A DNA stretch of 64,000 bases from Syntrophomonadaceae bacterium. GTDB lineage: Bacteria > Bacillota > PH28-bin88. A program made the translations under genes and the position numbers. Below the pieces are notes generated by a model. The model ran no database searches. It had not been told where the DNA came from and saw only the letters and a program-made list of their open reading frames with translations. How positions within the stretch are numbered: the stretch's first letter is position 1; each line of letters opens with the position of its first letter. Shown piece after piece: positions 34,340-43,959 of this stretch. The DNA is taken from contig JAGXSE010000071.1 of assembly GCA_018333865.1 (NCBI GenBank), forward strand, positions 1 to 64,000. Reading direction: 5' to 3'.

Positions 34340-34519
34340 TGTCCATCCCCTCTACTATATAAAGAGTAAATAGGTGGCGCTTTTGACAACCCCCCGCCAA
34401 AAAAATTGTTAATCCTCTGCATCATTCTTTCTGGAAAAAAACTTGTTAAATTCGTTTCTTCCCCACATGGAATTAGGTTCGTAGCGGTGGAAGGCATGAA
34501 CTGAGATCAGCAGTGGCTT
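34340..34519. repeat. Direct repeat, copy B, containing the C-terminal fragment of the HTH gene
   Basis: Matches 29656-29841. On the minus strand 34510-34409 still reads HRYEPNSMWGRNEFNKFFSR to the stop, so the copy is a gene fragment without its start. The rightward end breaks directly before the AbrB-type antitoxin gene. Confidence 0.85.
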
Positions 34520-34593
34520 AGCGGTATATGGCAAATGTAGTTAAAATCGGTTATAATAAAGTTAAAATACTACTAAAGAAGGAGCTTGAACAT

Positions 34594-34839
34594 ATGGCTA
34601 ATGCATACGTTATAGATAGTGATTCTATTAAGCTTCCAAAGGAGATTTCCGAGAAGCTGAAATTGAGGCAAGGGATGGAATTAAAGGTTTTATCGGATGA
34701 AGTGGACGGAGTTTTGATATTAAAGGTAGTTGAAGGTAAATGCAAGGACTTTTCCGGCATAAAAGGTATTGGCAAGGAAATATGGAAAGATGTTGACGCA
34801 CAGGAATACGTCACTCGGGAGAGAAGTGAATGGAATTAA
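34594..34839 (+). CDS. AbrB/SpoVT-like antitoxin
   Basis: An 81-residue protein with the swapped-hairpin AbrB fold: IKLPKEISEKLKLRQGMELKV covers the DNA-binding region. It is the antitoxin and probable autoregulator of the PIN toxin that follows. ATG 34594 is used because AAGAAGGAG lies ten bases upstream; the earlier ATG at 34528 lacks one. The last ten bases overlap the toxin gene. Confidence 0.8.
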   Translation: MANAYVIDSDSIKLPKEISEKLKLRQGMELKVLSDEVDGVLILKVVEGKCKDFSGIKGIGKEIWKDVDAQEYVTRERSEWN

Positions 34840-35261
34840 AGAATGGAACAAGGCTTTTTGTAGATACGGCACCGATTATATACTTTATTGAGGAACATCC
34901 GTTATACATCGATGAGGTTTCCGATATATTTGGAAGAACAGCTGAAGGAACTTTACAGGTGATTACGTCAGTTATTACCATGATAGAGGTTCTGACAAAA
35001 CCATACAAACTTGGACAAAACGAGATTGCATGTGCATACAGGGATTTCTTTACTAATTCAAAAGGATTTTCTGTCATGGGCATTAATACCGATATAGCGG
35101 AATTAACTGCACGAATAAGGGCTAAACTTGGGTTTAAGTTACCAGATGCTCTTCAATTAGCAATTTTTGAGCATAACAATTGTGATGTTTTTCTCACCAA
35201 TGATAAGCAGTTAAAAATTTATGATAAAAGCAGGCTTTATATCCTGGGTGAAAATGATTAA
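34830..35261 (+). CDS. PIN domain toxin (VapC-like)
   Basis: A 143-residue ribonuclease of the PIN family. The acidic residues D12 (FVDTAPI), E53 (MIEVLTKP), D106 (LPDALQL) and D125 (LTNDKQL) form the metal site. It degrades RNA unless bound by the antitoxin. Its start overlaps the antitoxin gene by ten bases, so the two are translationally coupled. The AT-rich codon use differs from the housekeeping genes, as expected for a mobile toxin-antitoxin module. Confidence 0.85.
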   Translation: MELKNGTRLFVDTAPIIYFIEEHPLYIDEVSDIFGRTAEGTLQVITSVITMIEVLTKPYKLGQNEIACAYRDFFTNSKGFSVMGINTDIAELTARIRAKLGFKLPDALQLAIFEHNNCDVFLTNDKQLKIYDKSRLYILGEND

Positions 35262-35269
35262 GGTAGCAA

Positions 35270-35570
35270 GTAGGGACGACTGTTTTCCACGAGCACACTT
35301 TAAATAAAAAGTATGATGCTGTACAAGAGATGAGGGGAGGCCCCTCAAAGTCGGCTTACAGGGGCAGGCTTTAAACCACCTTAATCTGCTCAGGTAAAGA
35401 GCCTGGGTGGTGAGCGTTGCGGAAAAGGCAGGATAGAACCTGTCAGGTAGGGTACAAGGAGACGAGCGTGAGCAAACCGCCAGCTAAGTGTCGAAACCTT
35501 GATTGATGGCGTCAAGACCTTTATGCCAAAGCCAAAAAGAAGGTAAAAATAAATAATTTTAGGAGTGTGC
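35270..35570 (+). mobile_element. Group II intron fragment (5' domain I-like)
   Basis: GGGTACAAGGAGACGAGCG near 35449-35467, GAGCAAACCGCCAGC and AGTGTCGAAACCTTGATTG then TCAAGACC match the layout of group II intron domain I around the exon-binding sites. No intron reverse transcriptase frame follows, so this is a truncated remnant. It stands just before a copy of the short repeat at 35583 and the truncated epimerase. The identification is from memory of intron patterns. Confidence 0.5.
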
Positions 35571-35582
35571 AGGGGGGGGTCC

Positions 35583-35640
35583 CCCTCTACTTTATATAAA
35601 GAGAGAAAAGGAGGTGCGCTTGACAACCCCCTAAAACACT
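35583..35640. repeat. Diverged short copy of the direct-repeat flank
   Basis: CTACTTTATATAAAGAG followed by GCGCTTGACAACCCCC resembles the flank found at 29663-29708 and 34350-34395. It marks a third joining point of the same sequence within 6 kb. Confidence 0.55.
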
Positions 35641-35738
35641 TTTCTCGCAATTTTTACTACTCGAATCGCGATGCGCTGTTTTCACAACTTCTACAATGTT
35701 CGCTCTTTCACTTGAGGGCCTTATTGACGGAGAGCTAA

Positions 35739-36023
35739 TCAAAAACCAATAACGAGCTGGTGCGACAAATAGCTGAAAAAACAGGCAGCAAGTCCAGGAT
35801 AATCCACCTGAGTCCGGATTTAACGTTATTCCTTACCGGTATCCTGAACAAAGTAGTCAAGGATGTTGTGCTTACCCGGGACGAGGTCAGGGGCCTGATG
35901 GCCAACCTGTTGGTATCAGGGAATCCTCCGTTAGGGAAGACCCTTTTTAGCCGCTGGCTGGAAGAAAACGCCGCCAAGCTGGGTTCAGGCTATAGTTCAG
36001 AGTTGGACCGGCATTACCGTTGA
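35739..36023 (+). pseudogene. C-terminal remnant of an NAD-dependent epimerase/dehydratase
   Basis: From a stop codon at 35736 the frame runs NNELVRQIAEKTG, then KDVVLTRDEVRGLMANLLV and ends SELDRHY. This is the terminal segment of extended short-chain dehydrogenases that act on nucleotide sugars. The nucleotide-binding N terminus is missing and no start is present. The break lies next to the intron-like and repeat sequences, which probably caused it. Confidence 0.7.
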
Positions 36024-36132
36024 GGCTTTAGATTGCAAATGGTGCAGAGGGAAAGGAATTCATTGATATTGTACCCTCGCCGGGTATATAATTTCCTTGC
36101 ACAAGCAAAGCATGTAAAACAAGGGGTGCTAT

Positions 36133-38289
36133 ATGTCATTCATCGTGCAACAAATTGCTAAAGAACTTGACATTTCAGCAAAGCAGGTGGAAAGTGCGGC
36201 AGGCTTGCTGGATGCAGGAAACACCATTCCCTTTATTGCCCGCTACCGCAAGGAAGCTACTGGGGAACTGGATGAAAACGCGCTGCGCGGCATCGAAGAA
36301 AGGCTGGCCTATTTACGCAGCCTGGCCGAAAAAAAAGAAGAAGTAATCAGACTAATCGCCGAACAAGGCAAGCTGACCCCTGAACTGGAAGCCCAAATCC
36401 GGGCTGCCGCCAAACTGGTTCTGGTTGAAGACCTGTACCGGCCCTATAAGCAAAAGCGGCGCACCCGGGCGACCATAGCCAAGGAAAAGGGCCTGGAGCC
36501 CCTGGCGGCACTAATCCTGGCTCAGACACCGGCAGAAGCCGATCTACCTGGGGCTGCCGCGTCGTTTATTAACCCGGAACTGGAAGTCCATACGGCGGAG
36601 GATGCTATTAATGGCGCGATGGATATCATCGCCGAAGCTATTGCTGATGACGCTACCATTCGCCACCTGGTGCGGGATATCACCAGAAAAGAGGGGCAAT
36701 TGATCACCAAGGCAACGGCCGAAAAAAGCGATGCCACCTATCAGATGTATTTTGACTTCGCGGAACCGCTGGCTAAAATACCGCCTCACCGGGTTTTGGC
36801 CATCAACAGGGGGGAAAAGGAAAAGGCCCTTACGGTCAAAGTATCCGCCCCGGCGGAAAAGATCCTGATTGCCATTGCCAGGGCTAAAATCGTTAACAAC
36901 CAATCCCAATTTGCTTATTATCTTAATACCGCAATTGAGGACGCTTACAAGCGCCTGGTCGCGCCTTCCATCGAACGGGAACTCCGAAACGAACTTTCCG
37001 AAGGGGCGGAAGAACAGGCGATCAAAATCTTTGGGCGAAACCTGACCAACCTTTTGCTGCAACCGCCGGTGAAAGGGCTAACCGTCATAGGCATCGACCC
37101 TGGTTACCGTACCGGTTGTAAGCTGGCGGCAGTGGACGATACAGGCAAAGTGCTGAATGTAGGCATTATATACCCCCATGCCCCGCAAAACCAGTGGGAG
37201 CAGGCCAAAAAGACGATCCGTGAGATGGTTTTGCATACCGGAGCACAAACGATCGCCATCGGCAACGGCACCGCTTCCCGGGAAACAGAAGAACTGATTG
37301 CCGAACTGATCCGGGAACAGGGACTGAAAGTCCAGTACCTGATTGTCAGTGAAGCCGGGGCGTCGGTGTATTCGGCTTCCAAAACGGCAAACGAGGAATT
37401 TCCGAATTATGACCTTTCCTTGCGCAGCGCCGTTTCCATCGCCCGCCGACTACAAGATCCGCTGGCTGAGCTGGTCAAAATCGAACCCAAAGCGGTGGGG
37501 GTGGGGCAGTACCAGCACGACGTAAGCCCAAAACAGTTGGATGAAACCTTGACTGGAGTGGTGGAAAGCGCAGTAAATACCGTTGGGGTGGACCTGAATA
37601 CCGCTTCCGCCTCCCTGCTTAAGTATGTGTCAGGCTTAAACGCTGCTGTGGCTAAAAACATTGTGACATACAGAGAACAGTATGGCAAGTTTAAGACCCG
37701 GGAGGAAATAAAAAAGGTCTCCCGGTTAGGAAGCCATACCTTTTTGCAGTGTGCCGGTTTTTTAAGAATACATGAAGGCAGTAACCCCTTGGACAATACT
37801 TCGGTCCACCCCGAATCCTACCAGGCAACGGAAAAGCTGCTTAAAAATCTGGGGTTTTCCGTAATTGACCTGGCCGGTTCGAAGCTGCCGCGCCTGCGCA
37901 AAGCCCTGGAAGCTGTGAATCTGGAGGCAGTTGCCGCCGAACTGGGTCTGGGTATGCCAACGCTAAAAGATATTATCGCCGATCTGCAAAAACCCGGCCG
38001 GGATCCGCGGGAAGACCTTCCCAAGCCAATTTTCCGCCGGGATGTCACCAAGCTAGAAGACCTGGCGGAAGGTATGGTCCTTTATGGCACTGTAAGAAAT
38101 GTAGTGGACTTCGGCGCTTTTGTGGATATCGGCGTAAAACAGGACGGGATGGTCCATATCTCCGAACTGGCGGATAAATTTGTCCGGCACCCCATGGATG
38201 TGGTGAATGTAGGCGACCAGGTGAAGGTGCGGGTCATCAGCATTGATCTCAAGCGGGGCCGGGTAGGACTTAGCATGAAGGGACTGTAG
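36133..38289 (+). CDS. tex: Tex family S1 RNA-binding transcription accessory protein
   Basis: A 718-residue cytoplasmic nucleic-acid binding protein. The N-terminal helical region leads to a YqgF/RNase H-like domain starting around residue 317 (VIGIDPGYRTGCKLAAVD), a helix-hairpin-helix region around 480-560 (DLNTASASLLKYVSGLN) and a C-terminal S1 domain (~645-715; GTVRNVVDFGAFVDIGVKQD). All domains and the length are normal. The ATG follows AAGGGGTGCTAT. It is monocistronic. Confidence 0.95.
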   Translation: MSFIVQQIAKELDISAKQVESAAGLLDAGNTIPFIARYRKEATGELDENALRGIEERLAYLRSLAEKKEEVIRLIAEQGKLTPELEAQIRAAAKLVLVEDLYRPYKQKRRTRATIAKEKGLEPLAALILAQTPAEADLPGAAASFINPELEVHTAEDAINGAMDIIAEAIADDATIRHLVRDITRKEGQLITKATAEKSDATYQMYFDFAEPLAKIPPHRVLAINRGEKEKALTVKVSAPAEKILIAIARAKIVNNQSQFAYYLNTAIEDAYKRLVAPSIERELRNELSEGAEEQAIKIFGRNLTNLLLQPPVKGLTVIGIDPGYRTGCKLAAVDDTGKVLNVGIIYPHAPQNQWEQAKKTIREMVLHTGAQTIAIGNGTASRETEELIAELIREQGLKVQYLIVSEAGASVYSASKTANEEFPNYDLSLRSAVSIARRLQDPLAELVKIEPKAVGVGQYQHDVSPKQLDETLTGVVESAVNTVGVDLNTASASLLKYVSGLNAAVAKNIVTYREQYGKFKTREEIKKVSRLGSHTFLQCAGFLRIHEGSNPLDNTSVHPESYQATEKLLKNLGFSVIDLAGSKLPRLRKALEAVNLEAVAAELGLGMPTLKDIIADLQKPGRDPREDLPKPIFRRDVTKLEDLAEGMVLYGTVRNVVDFGAFVDIGVKQDGMVHISELADKFVRHPMDVVNVGDQVKVRVISIDLKRGRVGLSMKGL

Positions 38290-38387
38290 CACCGCAGTCC
38301 CTCCGGAAAAGCGCGGATGCTTTATAGATTAATGACCATCTGTTTGGTGGCATCGACTGTTTTATGACGACAGAACGAAGAGAATTG

Positions 38388-38416
38388 TTGACAGCCAAAG
38401 TGGAGGCTTATATAAT
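38388..38416 (+). promoter_or_regulatory. Consensus sigma-A promoter of fadNAE
   Basis: TTGACA (38388-38393), exactly 17 bases, then TATAAT (38411-38416). Both hexamers are perfect. The operator listed next abuts the -10 box. Confidence 0.85.
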
Positions 38417-38438
38417 AATGAATGAGGGTTCATTCATT
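38417..38438. promoter_or_regulatory. FadR-like operator overlapping the fadNAE start site
   Basis: AATGAATGA-GGGT-TCATTCATT is a perfect inverted repeat of 9+9 bases. It matches the TGAATGA...TCATTCA site of the TetR-family FadR of Bacillus, which leaves DNA when long-chain acyl-CoA binds. Its place right after the -10 box would block initiation. No TetR-type gene is in the window. Confidence 0.8.
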
Positions 38439-38499
38439 ATATTCCGAATAACAGAATATTCTTTTTTGCGTAATTCTTTTCAAGACAGGGGGGATTTAT

Positions 38500-40923
38500 T
38501 TGACCAGACAAATCAGAAAAGCTATGGTGCTGGGCTCGGGGGTCATGGGCGGGGCAATTGCCGCTCATCTGGCTAATGTGGGGATTCCTGTTTACCTCTT
38601 GGACATCGTCCCCAAAGAGCTGACACCGGAACAAGCAAGGAAGGGTCTTAGCCCGGACAGCCCGGAATTCAGGAATTCTGTGGCTGTGTCAGGAAAAGAA
38701 CGGGCCATGCAGGCAAGGCCGGCTGCTTTCTACGTGCCGGAAAACGCCCAACTGGTTACGGTGGGGAACTTCGAGGATCACCTGCACCTGGCTAAGGAGG
38801 TTGACTGGATCATTGAGGCGGTTGTAGAGCGGCTAGACCTTAAGCGAACTTTACTTGAGCGGCTTTGTGCGCACCGGCGCCCGGGGACGATAGTAACCTC
38901 CAATACTTCCGGTATATCCATCGATGCGATGGCAGAAGGCCTTCCCGGGGACTTTCGCAGTTACTTTGCCGGCACCCACTTTTTTAATCCGCCCCGCTAC
39001 ATGCGTTTATTGGAAATTATTCCCGGAAAAGACACCTTGCCGGAAGTTGCAGATTTTCTGGTCGATTTCGGCCAGAAGGTTTTGGGCAAAGGGGTGGTGG
39101 TAGCCAGGGATACCCCTAATTTCATTGCTAACAGAATTGGCGTTTATGCCATGCTGGCAGCGATCAAGGCCATGCAGGAAGACGGCTTGACGATTGAACA
39201 GGTGGACGCGATCACCGGGCCGGTAATGGGACGTCCCAAGAGCGCCTGCTTCCGGACGGCCGACCTGGTGGGTCTGGACACCCTCCTGCATGTAGCTAAA
39301 ACGGTTTACGATCAGGTCGACGACCCGGCAGAAAAAGAAGCCTTCCAGCCCCCTGATTTTTTGGTGCAAATGGTCGGTAACCGGTGGCTAGGAGATAAAT
39401 CAGGCCAGGGTTTCTATCAAAAAGTCAAACAGGGCGGAGAAAGCGAAATCATGGCCCTGGATTACAATAGCATGGATTACCGCCCCCAAATCAAAGCCAG
39501 GTTTTCTTCCCTGGAAGCGGCTAAAAACGTGGAAGATCTGGAAAAAAGGCTGCAGGGCCTGGTTTTTGCCCAGGATGCAGCCGGAAAGTACGCCTGGAAA
39601 CTGCTGAAGCGCACCTTGTTGTATACGGCTGAAAAGGTGCAGGAAATTGCAGAGGATCTCCCTAGTGTCGATCGGGCTTTGCGCTGGGGGTTTAACTGGG
39701 AGATGGGTCCTTTTGAGACCTGGGATGTCATTGGTTTGACACCTTCAGTGGAAAGAATGCGGCAAGAGGGGGAGACCATCCCTCCATGGCTCGAAGGGAT
39801 GTTGGCAGCCGGCAACAAGTCCTTTTATCAAAAAGGTGCTGCTTTTAGTAACTGTTACGACTATAAGACCCAGGCCTACCGGCAGGTGGCAGAGATCCCG
39901 GGAGTCATTTTCCTGCCAGGTTTAAAGGCGCAGAATAAAGTGATCCGCCAAAACCCCGGCGCAAGTTTAATTGACCTGGGAGACGGGGTGGCTTGTCTGG
40001 AGTTTCATTCCAAGATGAATGCCATCGGTGGGGACATCCTGGAGATGATCTTTGCCGGTGTAAAAGAAGTGGAAAGGAATTTTCAGGCACTGGTGATGGG
40101 CAACCAGGGGCAAAACTTTTCAGTTGGAGCCAACCTGGTCCTGGTGTTGTTTGAGGCCCAGGAGGAGAACTGGGATGATTTAGACTACATGGTGCGGCAG
40201 TTCCAGGGAGCAACCATGGCCTTAAAATACTGTGCCAAACCGGTAGTGGCAGTGCCTTTTCAAATGGCTTTGGGCGGCGGATGTGAAATGGTCCTGGCCG
40301 CACATCGGGTGCAGGCCAGTGCCGAAACCTACCTGGGCCTGGTTGAGGTAGGGGTCGGGCTCTTGCCTGCCGGCGGAGGATGCAAGGAAATGGTACTAAG
40401 GGCCATGGAGCGCATCCCCAGCCAGCCTGGTTCCCAGATCCCGCTCAATGTCGATCCGCAGCCATTTATAGCCAGGGCTTTTGAAAACATTGCCATGGCC
40501 AAGGTTTCCACCAGCGCCCGGGAGGCCATGCGGTTAGGTTATTTGCGGCCTGCTGACCGGATTACTGTTAACCCGGACAGGCTGCTCTTTGAAGCTAAAA
40601 GCACCGCACTGGAACTGGCAGCAAGCGGATTTACCCCTCTTCATCCGGCCCAGGTGCCAGTGCTAGGGACACAGGGCTACGCCGGTCTTAATCTGATCAT
40701 TTACACCCTGTTAGAGGGAGGATACATCAGCGAGTATGACGCCCATCTGGCCCGGAAGATTGCCAGGGTCTTAACTGGAGGAGAATTATCCAAAGGAACC
40801 ATGGTGACTGAGCAGTACCTGCTTGATTTAGAACGGGAACACTTCTTGAGCCTGCTGGGAGAAGCAAAGACCCAGGCCCGCATCCAGCACATGCTGGCAA
40901 CCGGAAAACCATTGCGAAATTAA
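38500..40923 (+). CDS. fadN: 3-hydroxyacyl-CoA dehydrogenase / enoyl-CoA hydratase fusion
   Basis: An 807-residue enzyme for two steps of fatty-acid beta-oxidation. The NAD-binding motif VLGSGVMGGAIAAHLANVG is near the N terminus and the dehydrogenase domain runs to about residue 400. A crotonase domain follows (~480-720; GGDILEMIF, VAVPFQMALGGGCEMVLAAH, LGLVEVGVGLLPAGGG). This domain order and the gene order match Bacillus FadN. The start is TTG, with ACAGGGGGG upstream. It is the first gene of the fadNAE operon. Confidence 0.92.
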   Translation: MTRQIRKAMVLGSGVMGGAIAAHLANVGIPVYLLDIVPKELTPEQARKGLSPDSPEFRNSVAVSGKERAMQARPAAFYVPENAQLVTVGNFEDHLHLAKEVDWIIEAVVERLDLKRTLLERLCAHRRPGTIVTSNTSGISIDAMAEGLPGDFRSYFAGTHFFNPPRYMRLLEIIPGKDTLPEVADFLVDFGQKVLGKGVVVARDTPNFIANRIGVYAMLAAIKAMQEDGLTIEQVDAITGPVMGRPKSACFRTADLVGLDTLLHVAKTVYDQVDDPAEKEAFQPPDFLVQMVGNRWLGDKSGQGFYQKVKQGGESEIMALDYNSMDYRPQIKARFSSLEAAKNVEDLEKRLQGLVFAQDAAGKYAWKLLKRTLLYTAEKVQEIAEDLPSVDRALRWGFNWEMGPFETWDVIGLTPSVERMRQEGETIPPWLEGMLAAGNKSFYQKGAAFSNCYDYKTQAYRQVAEIPGVIFLPGLKAQNKVIRQNPGASLIDLGDGVACLEFHSKMNAIGGDILEMIFAGVKEVERNFQALVMGNQGQNFSVGANLVLVLFEAQEENWDDLDYMVRQFQGATMALKYCAKPVVAVPFQMALGGGCEMVLAAHRVQASAETYLGLVEVGVGLLPAGGGCKEMVLRAMERIPSQPGSQIPLNVDPQPFIARAFENIAMAKVSTSAREAMRLGYLRPADRITVNPDRLLFEAKSTALELAASGFTPLHPAQVPVLGTQGYAGLNLIIYTLLEGGYISEYDAHLARKIARVLTGGELSKGTMVTEQYLLDLEREHFLSLLGEAKTQARIQHMLATGKPLRN

Positions 40924-40938
40924 GGGGGGAAGGTTTAA

Positions 40939-42114
40939 ATGCGTGAGGCAGTAATTGTAGGAGGGGTGCGAACCGCTGTCGGCAAAGCTCCACGGGGGGC
41001 ATTAAAGGATACCAGGCCGGAAGAAATGGCTGCACTAGTCATTAAAGGTGTTTTGGCAAAAGTACCTGTGTTGAACCCGGCAGAAATAGAAGACGTCATT
41101 TTTGGCTGCGCCTTCCCCGAAGGGGAACAGGGGATGAATATCGGCCGGGTGGCTGCGCTCAGAGCCGGTTTACCGGTACAAGTGGCCGGGCAGACAGTTA
41201 ACCGTTTTTGTGCCTCAGGCCTGCAGGCCGTTGCGATCGGGGCACAAGCAATCATGACCGGCATGGCCGAAGTAGTAGTAGCAGGCGGGGTGGAAAGCAT
41301 GAGCCTGGTGCCCATGGGAGGCAATAAGCTGACTCCCGATCCCTACCTGGTCGAACACATGCCCCAGGCCTATCTTTCGATGGGTCTGACTGCTGAAAAA
41401 GTAGCAAAAAGGTATGGCATCACCAGGGAAGACCAGGACAGGTTTGCCTTGGCCAGCCATCGGAAAGCTGCCCAGGCGATCAATCTTTTCCAAACAGAGA
41501 TTATTCCGCTTGAGCTAGTGCAAAAAGACTGGCAGGAGGGGAAGGGAGTTATAACGAAAAAACGCACCTTCGATCGGGATGAGGGGGTACGGGGGGATAC
41601 TTCGCTGGAGGCTTTGGCCGCATTAAAGCCAGCCTTCCATGCAAAAGGCAGCGTGACTGCGGGCAATTCCTCCCAGACTAGCGATGGTGCGGCCGGTTTA
41701 TTGTTGATGACCGCCCAAAAAGCGGCCAGCCTGGGTGTAACACCCTTGGCCGTCTTCCGCTCTTTTGCAGTGGCGGGGGTTGAACCGGAAGTAATGGGTA
41801 TCGGGCCGGTAAAGGCTATCCCTAAAGCCTTGTCTTTGGCTGGGGTAACTCAGGACCAGGTTGACCTGTATGAGTTGAACGAGGCCTTTGCGGCTCAGGC
41901 CCTGGCAGTAATGAAAGAATTGGAGCTGGACGGAGAGCGGGTTAATGTTAACGGCGGGGCCATCGCCCTGGGGCATCCCCTGGGATGCACCGGCGCCAAG
42001 CTTACGGTCTCACTGTTGGGGGAAATGCAAAGGCGGGGCTCCCGCTTTGGGGTGGTAAGCATGTGCATCGGCGGGGGCATGGGCGCGGCAGCTGTTTTTG
42101 AACGGACCCAGTAA
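40939..42114 (+). CDS. fadA: Acetyl-CoA acyltransferase (3-ketoacyl-CoA thiolase)
   Basis: A 391-residue thiolase that releases acetyl-CoA in the last step of beta-oxidation. The nucleophile is C91 (NRFCASGLQ). The C-terminal active-site groups [14 protein letters not shown] (His near 346) and CIGGGMGAA (Cys near 377) are all present. The ATG follows AAGGGGGGAAGG, 15 bases after fadN, so the genes are co-transcribed. Confidence 0.93.
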   Translation: MREAVIVGGVRTAVGKAPRGALKDTRPEEMAALVIKGVLAKVPVLNPAEIEDVIFGCAFPEGEQGMNIGRVAALRAGLPVQVAGQTVNRFCASGLQAVAIGAQAIMTGMAEVVVAGGVESMSLVPMGGNKLTPDPYLVEHMPQAYLSMGLTAEKVAKRYGITREDQDRFALASHRKAAQAINLFQTEIIPLELVQKDWQEGKGVITKKRTFDRDEGVRGDTSLEALAALKPAFHAKGSVTAGNSSQTSDGAAGLLLMTAQKAASLGVTPLAVFRSFAVAGVEPEVMGIGPVKAIPKALSLAGVTQDQVDLYELNEAFAAQALAVMKELELDGERVNVNGGAIALGHPLGCTGAKLTVSLLGEMQRRGSRFGVVSMCIGGGMGAAAVFERTQ

Positions 42115-42161
42115 ACAGGCATCCTGAGTAAATGATGCTATCATGAAGGGAGTGGGCTTTT

Positions 42162-43910
42162 TTGTCCAAAGGCGGAATGTTTTTGCTGGAGAAGACGGAA
42201 CCGGGGCAGGTATTTACCCCGGAGGATTTTACAGAAGAGCACCGGATGATCGGTTTGCTGGCGGCAGACTTTGTGGCCAACGAGGTATCCGGTAAAATGG
42301 CTGTACTGGAAGCTCAGGAACCTGGCTTAATGGTCGAGCTATTAAAAAAGGCGGGAGAACTTGGCCTGTTGTCATCCGATGTGCCAGAGGCCTATGGCGG
42401 AATGGAGCTGGATAAGATCAGCTCTTTGTTGATCGGAGAAAGCATGGCAGCCGGGGGCTCCTTCGTCATCAGCCACGGCGCCCACACCGGCATCGGCACC
42501 CTGCCCATAGTTTATTTCGGGAATGATCAGCAAAAGGCCAGGTACCTGCCCCAGCTGGCCACAGGGGAGAAACTGGCGGCCTACGCCTTAACCGAACCGG
42601 GATCAGGATCAGACGCGCTGGCGGCTAAAACAAAGGCGGTCTTGAGTGATGACAAAACTCACTATATTTTAAACGGCACCAAACAATTCATTACTAACGG
42701 CGGATTTGCCGATGTCTTTATTGTTTACGCCAAGGTGGACGGGGATAAATTCTCGGCTTTTATTGTAGAAAAAGATTTCGCAGGAGTATCAACCGGCCCG
42801 GAAGAGAAGAAGTTGGGCTTAAAGGGATCATCTACCTGCAGCTTAATTTTGGACCAGGCCAGGGTGCCAGCGGAAAACCTCTTAGGAGAAATAGGGCGGG
42901 GCCATGTCGTGGCTTTTAATATCCTGAATATAGGCCGTTTTAAACTGGCGGCGGGGTGTTTAGGGGGGGCAAAACTGGCCATTAACCTGGCTGCCAAGTA
43001 TGCCCTGGAGCGGGTGCAGTTTGGCTTGCCGATTGCCAAATTTGGCTTAATCCAGGAAAAACTGGCCCGGATGGCTGCCGCTATTTATGCGGTAGAAAGC
43101 ATGGTTTACCGGACGGGCGGCATGTTGGAACTGGCTTCAAAGGGGGTGGAACCGGCGGCCCAGGCTAAGGCCATTGAGGAGTACGCCGTTGAGTGTTCTA
43201 TCAACAAGGTCTATTCCTCGGAAGTCTTAGACATGGTGGCGGATGAGGCCCTGCAGATCTTTGGCGGGTACGGTTACAGCCAGGAATATCCTGTTGAGTT
43301 GATCTACCGGGACAGCCGCATCAACCGCATCTTCGAAGGGACCAATGAGATTAACAGGCTCTTGATTCCGGGGACGCTACTGCGCAGAGCAGTTAAGGGC
43401 CAGCTTCCTTTAATCCAGGCGGCCCAGCAGGTTGCCAGAGAGCTGGTAGGAGTGCAGCCCGGAAGCTCTGGCGGTGAGGGGCCCCTGGCCCGCCAAGAGG
43501 AAGCGGTGGAGATGGCCAAAAAGGTGTTTTTAATGACTGCGGGGGCGGCTGCACAGAAATACTTGGCCCAAATGGAGCGGGAACAGGAAATATTAGGCCT
43601 TTTAGCCAACATGGTGACGGAAATCTACGCCTTGGAAAGCGCGCTCTTGCGGGCGGAGAAGGAAATCCGGGTGAAGGGGGAAGCAGGAGCCGGCCTGAAA
43701 ATTCTCCTGGTGCAGAGCCTGGTCAATGACAGCATGCCAAGGCTGGAGAACTGGGCCAAGGAGGTCCTGGCAGCCGTGTCCGCCGGTGATGAACTGAGAA
43801 CCCAACTGGCAGCGTTACGGAAACTTTTACGCTACCAGCCCATTAACGGCATCCAGGCGCGCCGTTTAACTGCCGAGCGGATTCTGGCGGCAGAAGGGTA
43901 TACTTGTTAA
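42162..43910 (+). CDS. fadE: Acyl-CoA dehydrogenase
   Basis: A 582-residue flavoprotein that introduces the first double bond in beta-oxidation. The FAD/substrate-binding block YALTEPGSGSDALAAKT, GLKGSSTCSLIL and the C-terminal FGGYGYSQEYPVELIYRDSR with IFEGTNEINR (containing the catalytic acidic residue) are intact. About 180 extra C-terminal residues make it longer than standard enzymes, as in the Bacillus FadE type. The start is TTG with GAAGGGAGTGGG upstream. It is the last gene of fadNAE. Confidence 0.92.
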   Translation: MSKGGMFLLEKTEPGQVFTPEDFTEEHRMIGLLAADFVANEVSGKMAVLEAQEPGLMVELLKKAGELGLLSSDVPEAYGGMELDKISSLLIGESMAAGGSFVISHGAHTGIGTLPIVYFGNDQQKARYLPQLATGEKLAAYALTEPGSGSDALAAKTKAVLSDDKTHYILNGTKQFITNGGFADVFIVYAKVDGDKFSAFIVEKDFAGVSTGPEEKKLGLKGSSTCSLILDQARVPAENLLGEIGRGHVVAFNILNIGRFKLAAGCLGGAKLAINLAAKYALERVQFGLPIAKFGLIQEKLARMAAAIYAVESMVYRTGGMLELASKGVEPAAQAKAIEEYAVECSINKVYSSEVLDMVADEALQIFGGYGYSQEYPVELIYRDSRINRIFEGTNEINRLLIPGTLLRRAVKGQLPLIQAAQQVARELVGVQPGSSGGEGPLARQEEAVEMAKKVFLMTAGAAAQKYLAQMEREQEILGLLANMVTEIYALESALLRAEKEIRVKGEAGAGLKILLVQSLVNDSMPRLENWAKEVLAAVSAGDELRTQLAALRKLLRYQPINGIQARRLTAERILAAEGYTC

Positions 43911-43959
43911 AGGAAGTTTTTTGGCTAAAAACAACAGGCTACAGCACGCCGGGCCCAAA

